A stretch of DNA of 64,000 bases, taken from NCBI RefSeq assembly GCF_012273895.1, contig NC_052109.1:2742432-2806431 (forward strand). The letters run 5' to 3'. Origin of the DNA: Zerene cesonia (lineage: Eukaryota; Arthropoda; Insecta; Lepidoptera; Pieridae). Both the position numbers and the translations under genes were made by a program. The notes under the pieces are model-generated. The model was not told where the DNA came from and ran no database searches. It saw nothing but the letters and a program-made list of their open reading frames with translations. Shown piece by piece: positions 25,996 to 35,316 of this stretch; position 1 is the stretch's first letter; each line of letters opens with the position of its first letter.

Positions 25996-26759
25996 TTTGC
26001 ACCAGTTTTTGATCACTCAAACATAAAATAAAAGTGTCACTTCCTGTAGCACATCGCGAATAACTTAATGATAAATATAAGACACTTCCACTTACGTCCG
26101 TTGTTGACGTTTGACTGACGATTTGACGGAATTCCGAAACGAAACTGAGAATGAGAGAATGGCGTACATAGACAACGGATAATATTATAAAGCACTTCTC
26201 TTGACAGCTAAAATTCTATGTACATAAATCGATATTGCATCCATTTATACGACATTCCTTCGTCTAAGTTATATAGGTACCTAATAAATATCTTATAAAA
26301 ACCATTTCATATTAGGTACTAAAAGTGTATATTCATCTATCATACCTCAAATTAGTGCTTTCTGTGCCCTGCTGTATCTAAGTACCTAGTATGAATTATT
26401 ATCTATGACTTGAATCCTAGCCCTTCGTAGTATATTACATACTCTGTGGTTTTGTCAACTTATGACGACGACATTGACAAAATATACCAGCTGAAAATAG
26501 ACGTTGGCAATCATATAAATCGTCAAGACTCAAGATACCTATTTATTTTGTGACCAAAATCGTGCAACAGAACATTTCTTCATGTTTAAAAAGAATTAAG
26601 TTTTCTTTAATTTTGAATATTTTTGAACAACGGCCTGTTTATTAGACACTCTTACAACTCTTACTATTGAAAATTATTAACACGTTATCTCTTGTATTTG
26701 TTATGTAGCGTTATTAAAAGTAAACATTTATCATTATTCTTGCATACAATACATGTTCT
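25996..26759. promoter_or_regulatory. Divergent promoter region between kindlin and the ETAA1-like gene
   Basis: 764 bases separate the two oppositely oriented start codons, so both promoters probably lie here. On the minus strand a TCAGTC initiator-type motif sits at 26118-26113, about 120 bases upstream of the kindlin ATG. A GTAAGT donor-like site at 26095 could end a short 5' UTR exon. Upstream of the ETAA1-like start, an out-of-frame ATG at 26753 opens a four-codon uORF that overlaps the main ATG at 26760. The duplicated block begins at 26146, inside this region. Confidence 0.45.
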
Positions 26760-28621
26760 ATGAGTAAAAGAAGATTATCTAAGGAAATGGTTGCTAAAAA
26801 TAAAAATAAAGGTACCAATTTGTAAACAATTTACTTAATATTAGGTGTTTGATGTTATATTTTGTAATGATTTTTCTTTTATTTCAGTATTAGCATGTTC
26901 AACTCCCGAACATAGGTTGGATTCTCCGTCGAGGGACAGTGATTCAATATGTGATTCAGATGCTGGAAGTCCTGTCCCATTTTTATGCACTCAAGATGGA
27001 GCTGAAGGAGAAACTGATGTTGTATGGAATTTTTACACACCTAAAGCTGAACAACCCACATATAGGTCTAAAAACACAACACCCGTGAGTCGTAAAAGCA
27101 GAAAAGTATTAAGGCCAAAACTAATTGAAAAACCTTTACCTAGAAGAAAACCTGTTAGATCAACACAAAAAAGAACTGAATTATTTCAAGATTTGATAGA
27201 ACTGAATCAAAACTTGCATGAATTAATAAAGCAAAAAAAGTCTAATAACAATGTCAATAAACCACAATCAGGTAGTGAAGATGACATATTTAGTGATAAT
27301 AGTGAAAGCTCACCAAAAAGTGGCTTGCGTACAAGTAGCCGTTGCCTTAGAAAGAATGTGTTGAGTTCCAAATTCAAAAAACAAGAACCCGAACCTGGCT
27401 TGGAATCGGATGACTCTATGAATGAATGTCTTTTAAGAGCAAGTCAAGTTGTTGAAGAAAATATTATAAACTATGATCATTCAGCACCAAAACGACCATG
27501 CCTTGAAGCACTAAATACAAATAATAAATATCATTTTAAACCTAGTGCAAATATTAACATGGATCAGGATTCTATGGACACAATACTAAGTAATATAAAA
27601 TTGGAATCTCCTGCGGCTTACAACAAGAATAAAAAATATGACTCACCACGATTAAATAATGATTCATTTGATAGCTTGCTGGGCAATTTAAATGACAGTG
27701 CATTAGAGAGGCTTTCTCAAATTCCTCTTAAAGAAACAAAGAAAAATGTGACAAGTACAAAAGATTCGAGCTGGATACTAGAAGATATAATTATACATGG
27801 AGAGAGCCCAACCTCAAGATCTTTGTTTGGCAGGCATAACTCGATGCCAGAGTCTCCATCAATGATAGAATTGAATAAACCCTCAACTAGTGGAATGGCA
27901 TTTGGAAGATACAACTCAATGCCATTCAACAAAAGTGATGAAAAAATTACTGGTAACTTCTTAAACTGTTTTCTTTATTTATAATACTATAAGTTTTTTT
28001 CCTTGTAGCTACAGCTCCACTCAGAGTATAAAGAAAATAAAATATGTATCTTTCTATTGGCGAAGAATAATTAAAAAAAAAATGGTTCAGTAGATTCACA
28101 GATTACCCCTACAATTTTACAACTCACAAATTCATAACCTTACCTCTTTATAATATTAGGATAGTATATACATTGAGGGGCATATATTTCTATTTTTATT
28201 GTATTAAATTGTAGTTTAAGTTTATACTTGATTTAATAGTCATGTAATACTTAAAGTTCCAGGAGATTCCCCAATAAGATGTACCCAAGATGAAATTAAA
28301 AAGAAACATCAGCAAGCCCGGGAAAGATTAATGGCTAAAAGGCTTCTTCCATTTACTACATCACAACAACAAAAAACACAAGGGTCTTCACAGAATCAGC
28401 CAATTCAGAAGAAAAGTATTTTTCAACCAAAAGTTCCTAGTATCACAAAAGGATTAATAGACAATAAAATTAATTATGGTGGAACTAATCATATTAATAC
28501 TTATAATCAATCGGATCAAAATAAAGTTGATTCATCTAATGTTAAACAACTAATAGAAAAGAAACGACAAGAAGCATTAATGAAGTTAAGACGAAGACAA
28601 CCACAAACAAAGCTGCCATAA
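26760..28621 (+). CDS. ETAA1-like protein (putative RPA-binding ATR activator), copy A
   Basis: Exons 26760-26811, 26888-27952 and 28263-28621 join in phase to give 491 residues. In vertebrates ETAA1 sits on RPA-coated single-stranded DNA and activates ATR. Supporting features: a basic start MSKRRLSKEM; an acidic stretch leading to ETDVVWNFYTPK (residues ~59-70), resembling the aromatic ATR-activating motif; a helix TELFQDLIELNQNLHELI (114-131), placed as in ETAA1; CTQDEIKKKHQQARERLMAK (379-398); and a C-terminal basic helix VKQLIEKKRQEALMKLRRRQ (466-485) of the RPA32-binding type seen in XPA, UNG2, TIPIN and SMARCAL1. The middle is low-complexity, Ser/Asn-rich and probably disordered. A repeated HNSMPES / YNSMPFN motif lies near 335-365. 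AATAAA is at 28922. The family call is from memory of motifs, so it is moderate. Confidence 0.65.
27953..28262 (+). other. Intron 2 of ETAA1-like copy A
   Basis: GTAACT donor, TTCCAG acceptor, 310 bases, AT-rich. Reading through the donor meets a stop after ten codons, so retention would truncate the protein before both RPA-type helices. Confidence 0.85.
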
Positions 28622-29351
28622 TATTATACTCCAAAAATATAAATGTATTTATTTTTAATTTTTGAACTGAACTATTCTATGTGATATGGAGTATTTTATT
28701 TACATTAATAAGTGTATTGATCCAATTACAAATGCCATTAATTGTTTTTTAAATTATGTATGTTTGATTATAATAGAAAGATTTGTGATTTTAGTTTGAT
28801 TTTTTATTTTTGTCCTGGTTCTGTTTATGGTACTATCAATCATGCTATCAACAAAGTAAGGTCCTATAAAATTAATGAATTTAAAATATCCTACAATTTT
28901 TTGGAAGTAATTAAAGTATTAAATAAATAAACTTGATTGGCGAGAGTTCATAGTTAAGCTGGCTTCACCCAACCGGAATACCTCTAAATGCAGAATCTAA
29001 ATTCAGAAAGCTCAAAAAAAATTGAAGGAATTTTATTTAAACAGAAAAATTACATCAGGTTATCTTCTATAAGACTATAGAAGGACTTTTAACAAAGGTT
29101 CATATTATTTTACATATTATGTCAGTAATAAAGCTTCGAAGCTCGAACATATGGACATGTGTTAATTTTGAGAAATTTTGAAAGAATAGAAAAAATTTGA
29201 TCACGAGGCAAGATTTCCATCAAATTTTTTCTATTCTTTCAAAATTTTTCATTTATAAAGCATTTCAATGCTATAAAACTAAAAATTAAATGTGTTAATT
29301 TTATTAGGCAGATTCCAAAGATTATTTAAAATGAAATAAACCTTTATAATA
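28622..29351. other. 3' flank of ETAA1-like copy A
   Basis: Non-coding and AT-rich. It holds the polyadenylation signal AATAAA at 28922-28927 and the long hairpin at 29173-29247, and ends at the assembly gap. The same sequence follows copy B. Confidence 0.8.
29173..29247. repeat. Perfect 29-base inverted repeat hairpin within a dispersed repeat
   Basis: Arms 29173-29201 and 29219-29247 are exact reverse complements (one arm contains TTTGAAAGAATAGAAAAAAT) around a 17-base loop CACGAGGCAAGATTTCC. Next to it lies TTTATAAAGCATTTCAATGC, a near-palindrome also found near 37430, 40690 and 43118. The GCCTCGTGATC edge recurs at 37528-37538 next to a tRNA-like box B, suggesting a SINE origin. The duplicate copy is at 33382-33456. 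Confidence 0.8.
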
Positions 29352-30351
29352 NNNNNNNNNNNNNNNNNNNNNNNNNNNNNNNNNNNNNNNNNNNNNNNNN
29401 NNNNNNNNNNNNNNNNNNNNNNNNNNNNNNNNNNNNNNNNNNNNNNNNNNNNNNNNNNNNNNNNNNNNNNNNNNNNNNNNNNNNNNNNNNNNNNNNNNNN
29501 NNNNNNNNNNNNNNNNNNNNNNNNNNNNNNNNNNNNNNNNNNNNNNNNNNNNNNNNNNNNNNNNNNNNNNNNNNNNNNNNNNNNNNNNNNNNNNNNNNNN
29601 NNNNNNNNNNNNNNNNNNNNNNNNNNNNNNNNNNNNNNNNNNNNNNNNNNNNNNNNNNNNNNNNNNNNNNNNNNNNNNNNNNNNNNNNNNNNNNNNNNNN
29701 NNNNNNNNNNNNNNNNNNNNNNNNNNNNNNNNNNNNNNNNNNNNNNNNNNNNNNNNNNNNNNNNNNNNNNNNNNNNNNNNNNNNNNNNNNNNNNNNNNNN
29801 NNNNNNNNNNNNNNNNNNNNNNNNNNNNNNNNNNNNNNNNNNNNNNNNNNNNNNNNNNNNNNNNNNNNNNNNNNNNNNNNNNNNNNNNNNNNNNNNNNNN
29901 NNNNNNNNNNNNNNNNNNNNNNNNNNNNNNNNNNNNNNNNNNNNNNNNNNNNNNNNNNNNNNNNNNNNNNNNNNNNNNNNNNNNNNNNNNNNNNNNNNNN
30001 NNNNNNNNNNNNNNNNNNNNNNNNNNNNNNNNNNNNNNNNNNNNNNNNNNNNNNNNNNNNNNNNNNNNNNNNNNNNNNNNNNNNNNNNNNNNNNNNNNNN
30101 NNNNNNNNNNNNNNNNNNNNNNNNNNNNNNNNNNNNNNNNNNNNNNNNNNNNNNNNNNNNNNNNNNNNNNNNNNNNNNNNNNNNNNNNNNNNNNNNNNNN
30201 NNNNNNNNNNNNNNNNNNNNNNNNNNNNNNNNNNNNNNNNNNNNNNNNNNNNNNNNNNNNNNNNNNNNNNNNNNNNNNNNNNNNNNNNNNNNNNNNNNNN
30301 NNNNNNNNNNNNNNNNNNNNNNNNNNNNNNNNNNNNNNNNNNNNNNNNNNN
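29352..30351. other. Assembly gap (1000 N) between the two duplicated blocks
   Basis: Exactly 1000 N. It joins the end of duplicated copy A to the start of copy B, as expected where two haplotype contigs are scaffolded in tandem. No sequence is known. Confidence 0.95.
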
Positions 30352-33300
30352 TGAGAATGAGAGAATGGCGTACATAGACAACGGATAATATTATAAAGCA
30401 CTTCTCTTGACAGCTAAAATTCTATGTACATAAATCGATATTGCATCCATTTATACGACATTCCTTCGTTTAAGTTATATAGGTACCTAATAAATATCTT
30501 ATAAAAACCATTTCATATTAGGTACTAAAAGTGTATATTCATCTATCATACCTCAAATTAGTGCTTTCTGTGCCCTGCTGTATCTAAGTACCTAGTATGA
30601 ATTATTATCTATGACTTGAATCCTAGCCCTTCGTAGTATATTACATACTCTGTGGTTTTGTCAACTTATGACGACGACATTGACAAAATATACCAGCTGA
30701 AAATAGACGTTGGCAATCATATAAATCGTCAAGATTCAAGATACCTATTTATTTTATGACCAAAATCGTGCAACAGAACATTTCTTCATTTTTAAAAAGA
30801 ATTAAGTTTTCTTTAATTTTGAACATTTTTGAACAACGGCCTGTTTCTATTAGACACTCTTACAACTCTTACTATTGAAAATTATTAACACGTTATCTCT
30901 TGTATTTGTTATGTAGCGTTATTAAAAGTAAACATTTATCATTATTCTTGCATACAATACATGTTCTATGAGTAAAAGAAGATTATCTAAGGAAATGGTT
31001 GCTAAAAATAAAAATAAAGGTACCAATTTGTAAACAATTTACTTAATATTAGGTGTTTGATGTTATATTTTGTAATGATTTTTCTTTTATTTCAGTATTA
31101 GCATGTTCAACTCCCGAACATAGGTTGGATTCTCCGTCGAGGGACAGTGATTCAATATGTGATTCAGATGCTGGAAGTCCTGTCCCATTTTTATGCACTC
31201 AAGATGGAGCAGAAGGAGAAACTGATGTTGTATGGAATTTTTACACACCTAAAGCTGAACAACCCACATATAGGTCTAAAAACACAACACCCGTGAGTCG
31301 TAAAAGCAGAAAAGTATTAAGGCCAAAACTAATTGAAAAACCTTTACCTAGAAGAAAACCTGTTAGATCAACACAAAAAAGAACTGAATTATTTCAAGAT
31401 TTGATAGAACTGAATCAAAACTTGCATGAATTAATAAAGCAAAAAAAGTCTAATAACAATGTCAATAAACCACAATCAGGTAGTGAAGATGACATATTTA
31501 GTGATAATAGTGAAAGCTCACCAAAAAGTGGCTTGCGTACAAGTAGCCGTTGCCTTAGAAAGAATGTGTTGAGTTCCAAATTCAAAAAACAAGAACCCGA
31601 ACCTGGCTTGGAATCGGATGACTCTATGAATGAATGTCTTTTAAGAGCAAGTCAAGTTGTTGAAGAAAATATTATAAACTATGATCATTCAGCACCAAAA
31701 CGACCATGCCTTGAAGCACTAAATACAAATAATAAATATCATTTTAAACCTAGTGCAAATATTAACATGGATCAGGATTCTATGGACACAATACTAAGTA
31801 ATATAAAATTGGAATCTCCTGCGGCTTACAACAAGAATAAAAAATATGACTCACCACGATTAAATAATGATTCATTTGATAGCTTGCTGGGCAATTTAAA
31901 TGATAGTGCATTAGAGAGGCTTTCTCAAATTCCTCTTAAAGAAACAAAGAAAAATGTGACAAGTACAAAAGATTCAAGCTGGATACTAGAAGATATAATT
32001 ATACATGGAGAGAGCCCAACCTCAAGATCATTGTTTGGCAGGCATAACTCGATGCCAGAGTCTCCATCAATGATAGAATTGAATAAACCCTCAACTAGTG
32101 GAACGGCATTTGGAAGATACAACTCAATGCCATTCAACAAAAGTGATGAAAAAATTACTGGTAACTTCTTAAACTGTTTTCTTTATTTATAATACTATTA
32201 GTTTTTTTCCTTGTAGCTACAGCTCCACTCAGAGTATAAAGAAAATAAAATATGTATCTTTCTATTGGCAAAGAATAATTAAAAAAAAAATGGTTCAGTA
32301 GATTCACAGATTACCCCTACAATTTTACAACTCACAAATTCATAACCTTACCTCTTTATAATATTAGGATAGTATATATATATTGAGGGGCATATATTTC
32401 TATTTTTATTGTATTAAATTGTAGTTTAAGGTTATACTTGATTTAATAGTCATGTAATACTTAAAGTTCCAGGAGATTCCCCAATAAGATGTACCCAAGA
32501 TGAAATTAAAAAGAAACATCAGCAAGCCCGGGAAAGATTAATGGCTAAAAGGCTTCTTCCATTTACTACATCACAACAACAAAAAACACAAGGGTCTTCA
32601 CAGAATCAGCCAATTCAGAAGAAAAGTATTTTTCAACCAAAAGTTCCTAGTATCACAAAAGGATTATTAGACAATAAAATTAATTATGTTGGAACTAATC
32701 ATATTAATACTTATAATCAATCAGATCAAAATAAAGTTGATTCATCTAATGTTAAACAACTAATAGAAAAGAAACGACAAGAAGCATTAATGAAGTTAAG
32801 ACGAAGACAACCACAAACAAAGCTGCCATAATATTATACTCCAAAAATATAAATGTATTTATTTTTAAACTGAACTATTCTATGTGATATGGAGTATTTT
32901 ATTTACATTAATAAGTGTATTGATCCAATTACAAATGCCATTAATTGTTTTTTAAATTATGTATGTTTGATTATAATAGAAAGATTTGTGATTTTAGTTT
33001 GATTTTTTATTTTTGTCCTGGTTCTATTTATGGTACTATCAATCATGCTATCAACAAAGTAAGGTCCTATAAAATTAATGAATTTAAAATATCCTACAAT
33101 TTTTTTGGAAGTAATTAAAGTATTAAATAAATAAACTTGATTGGCGAGAGTTCATAGTTAAGCTGGCTTCACCCAACCGGAATACCTCTAAATGCAGAAT
33201 CTAAATTCAGAAAGCTCAAAAAAAAATTGAAGGAATTTTATTTAATTAAATAGAAAAATTACATCAGGTTATCTTCTATAAGATTATAGAAGGACTTTTA

Positions 33301-33560
33301 ACAAAAGTTCATATTATTTTACATATTATGTCAGTAATAAAGCTTCGAAGCTCGAACATATGAACATGTGTTAATTTTGAGAAATTTTGAAAGAATAGAA
33401 AAAATTTGATCACGAGGCAAGATTTCCATCAAATTTTTTCTATTCTTTCAAAATTTTTCATTTATAAAGCATTTCAATGCTATAAAACTAAAAATTAAAT
33501 GTGTTAATTTTATTAGGTAGATTCCAAAGATTATTTAAAATGAAATAAACCTTTATAATA
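30352..33560. repeat. Duplicated block, copy B
   Basis: Starts at the first base after the gap, in the equivalent of 26146. It runs 3209 bases to 33560, where the sequence continues uninterrupted to clpP. It lacks kindlin exon 1, which lies upstream of copy A only. Confidence 0.95.
30968..32831 (+). CDS. ETAA1-like protein, copy B (probable allele of copy A)
   Basis: Exons 30968-31019, 31096-32160 and 32473-32831 have the same structure, phases and 491-residue length as the gene at 26760. By eye the proteins differ at three positions: Met354 to Thr, Ile438 to Leu and Gly445 to Val. Five further coding changes are silent. Both copies are intact, with no stop or frameshift. The overlapping four-codon uORF before the start and the AATAAA signal (33126) are also kept. 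The domain reading is as for copy A: aromatic ATR-activating-like motif, coiled helix, and two basic helices of RPA32-binding type. The low divergence and the gap-bounded copy suggest an allele rather than a paralogue. Confidence 0.65.
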
Positions 33561-33942
33561 TTTTATGTTGTACTACCATTTAAAACTTGACACTGACAAA
33601 TAGTTCAGACTTATTGCCATAAATAAACAGTTTGACTTATAAAATATGGTTTGAGCTAATAGTTACCATAATGAAAGAAAAAAAATCTATGGTTTGACTT
33701 TGACAACCTGAATCTATGACGTTTTCCCAAATTGTAAAGTAACTATTTGACAGCTGTCCAAATCTTTAAAGTTCCAAAATTCAACTTTGTAAACCAAATT
33801 TAGAATTAAGAAAATTAGTGTAGCATTGTTACACCACCTCGAATACTATTCGAATTGGAAGAGTGAATGTTATGATTTATTACACGTATTAATCGAAAGA
33901 GGTTATTAAAACAACGGTTTTAAATAGGAAAAACAGTCTACG
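32832..33942. other. Spacer between ETAA1-like copy B and clpP
   Basis: Up to 33560 this is duplicated 3' flank including the hairpin at 33382-33456. From 33561 it is unique AT-rich sequence that must hold the clpP promoter. A TTTGACAGCTGTCC E-box-containing palindrome lies near 33750. No ORF is supported. Confidence 0.7.
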
Positions 33943-34677
33943 ATGGCATTAAGATACGCACGTCAGGCTTTTAAAACAATATGTATTCGCGAAAGATGTA
34001 ACCATCAAAGAATGTTAAGTACCAGTCAACCATTGAGACTGGGAATGATTCCTATAGTCGTTGAACAAACTGGAAGGGGCGAACGAGCATACGATATTTA
34101 TTCAAGACTTCTACGCGAACGAATAATTTGTTTAATGGGTCCTATTAATGATGAAATAAGTTCTTTAGTGGTAGCTCAACTTTTGTTTTTACAGTCGGAG
34201 TCTAGCAAGAAGCCAGTGCACTTGTATATAAATTCTCCAGGAGGTAATGTCACGGCTGGCTTAGGAATATATGATACAATGCAGTATATAACTCCACCAG
34301 TTGCAACTTGGTGTGTTGGCCAAGCATGCAGTATGGCATCACTCCTCCTAGCAGCAGGGGCACCAGGTATGCGTCATGCCTTGCCTAACTCTAGAATAAT
34401 GATCCATCAACCATCAGGAGGTGTGAGAGGTCAAGCCACAGATATTCAAATTCAAGCAGAAGAGATTTTGAAGTTAAAAGCTCAGATTAATGGATTGTAT
34501 GTGCGTCACACTGGCTTGCCAGTTGAGAAGGTTCAAAATTCAATGGAGCGTGACTATTTCATGTCACCATCAGAAGCTAAGACATTTGGATTGATTGACA
34601 ATATATTGGAACATCCACCGTCTCATGCAATGGAAAATGAATCTGCTAGTAGCCCAACTGCAACATCTAGTGAATGA
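33943..34677 (+). CDS. ClpP: ATP-dependent Clp protease proteolytic subunit ClpP, mitochondrial
   Basis: A 244-residue serine peptidase of family S14. In mitochondria it forms a double heptameric barrel and, with the ClpX unfoldase, degrades misfolded matrix proteins. Residues 1 to about 30 are Arg-rich and lack acids (MALRYARQAFKTICIRERCN), as in a matrix-targeting presequence. The conserved body starts MIPIVVEQTGRGERAYDIYS. The catalytic triad is visible: Ser130 in GQACSMAS, His155 in IMIHQPSGG and Asp204 in MERDYFMSP. INSPGG (97-101 region) and GQATDIQIQAEEI are also typical. The C-terminal ~20 residues are a Ser/Glu-rich tail beyond the bacterial core. The gene is a single exon, and the ATG is the first in frame with a good presequence. 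It converges with the protease gene downstream. Confidence 0.97.
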   Translation: MALRYARQAFKTICIRERCNHQRMLSTSQPLRLGMIPIVVEQTGRGERAYDIYSRLLRERIICLMGPINDEISSLVVAQLLFLQSESSKKPVHLYINSPGGNVTAGLGIYDTMQYITPPVATWCVGQACSMASLLLAAGAPGMRHALPNSRIMIHQPSGGVRGQATDIQIQAEEILKLKAQINGLYVRHTGLPVEKVQNSMERDYFMSPSEAKTFGLIDNILEHPPSHAMENESASSPTATSSE

Positions 34678-35316
34678 TCTTTATATTGTGATAATATAAT
34701 GTATTCTATAATGGTTAATTGAGGTGTTAAATATATTTATGTATTTTTAATTTCTCTTATTTTCTTGATATTTTGATTCAAGTTGGTAATGAAAAACTGA
34801 ACAAAGTTGATAATAATATATGTAATGTTTATAATTGTTTCATAGGTTTTAATATCTGGAGATTATTGTGAATGTTTATAAATACTACTTAGATAATGTA
34901 AACTATAATTTTTAACATACAAAGTACTCTTAATTTAGTTTGTGATAATTTATTCTAAATTCTTTTGGATTATGGCCTGAACCCTCGTAGGCCTGCATCC
35001 CACCAATGATGATTTTAAATTCAAACAAATACATTTTAGTGCAATGCTCTAATCTAAAATATTCGCCGTCCTAAGTAATTAAGGTTGGGAATCAAATGGA
35101 AATTAGAGGAATATCATAGGTTCAGATTGTATATAAAACAAAATTCACCTCTTTTCATATGAAAAATAATGGATTACGAATTTATTGAATTGATGTTTAT
35201 TTTTTCTTATTGTAGTTTCACATGTACACTTTAGTTACACTAGCTTATAATACAAAATTCTAAAAACATTTTTTAATTTGCTTTTACTTTTCGAATAAAA
35301 AAAAATCAGGCCTAGG
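34678..35316. other. Convergent 3' spacer between clpP and the serine protease
   Basis: AT-rich with no supported ORF. On the minus strand AATAAA at 35201-35196 is the likely polyadenylation signal of the serine protease, about 116 bases after its stop. No canonical AATAAA was seen soon after the clpP stop. Confidence 0.6.

Larger units (their letters stand above)
26146..29351. repeat. Duplicated block, copy A (contains ETAA1-like gene)
   Basis: 3206 bases nearly identical to 30352-33560, with about 30 substitutions and small indels counted by eye (about 1 percent). The copy ends exactly where the N run begins. Exons, introns and the 3' hairpin are all shared. A second haplotype placed in tandem by the assembler is the simplest reading. 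Confidence 0.95.

Noticed and set aside
26838..26887. Upstream extension of the large exon 2 ORF to a start at 26845
   Set aside because: The start lies in the intron before a clear TTTCAG acceptor; exon 1 at 26760-26811 joins in phase and gives a better N-terminus. The same applies at 31053.
29322..30401. Minus-strand ORFs of 345-359 codons
   Set aside because: Created by the second N run; no known residues of interest on either side.
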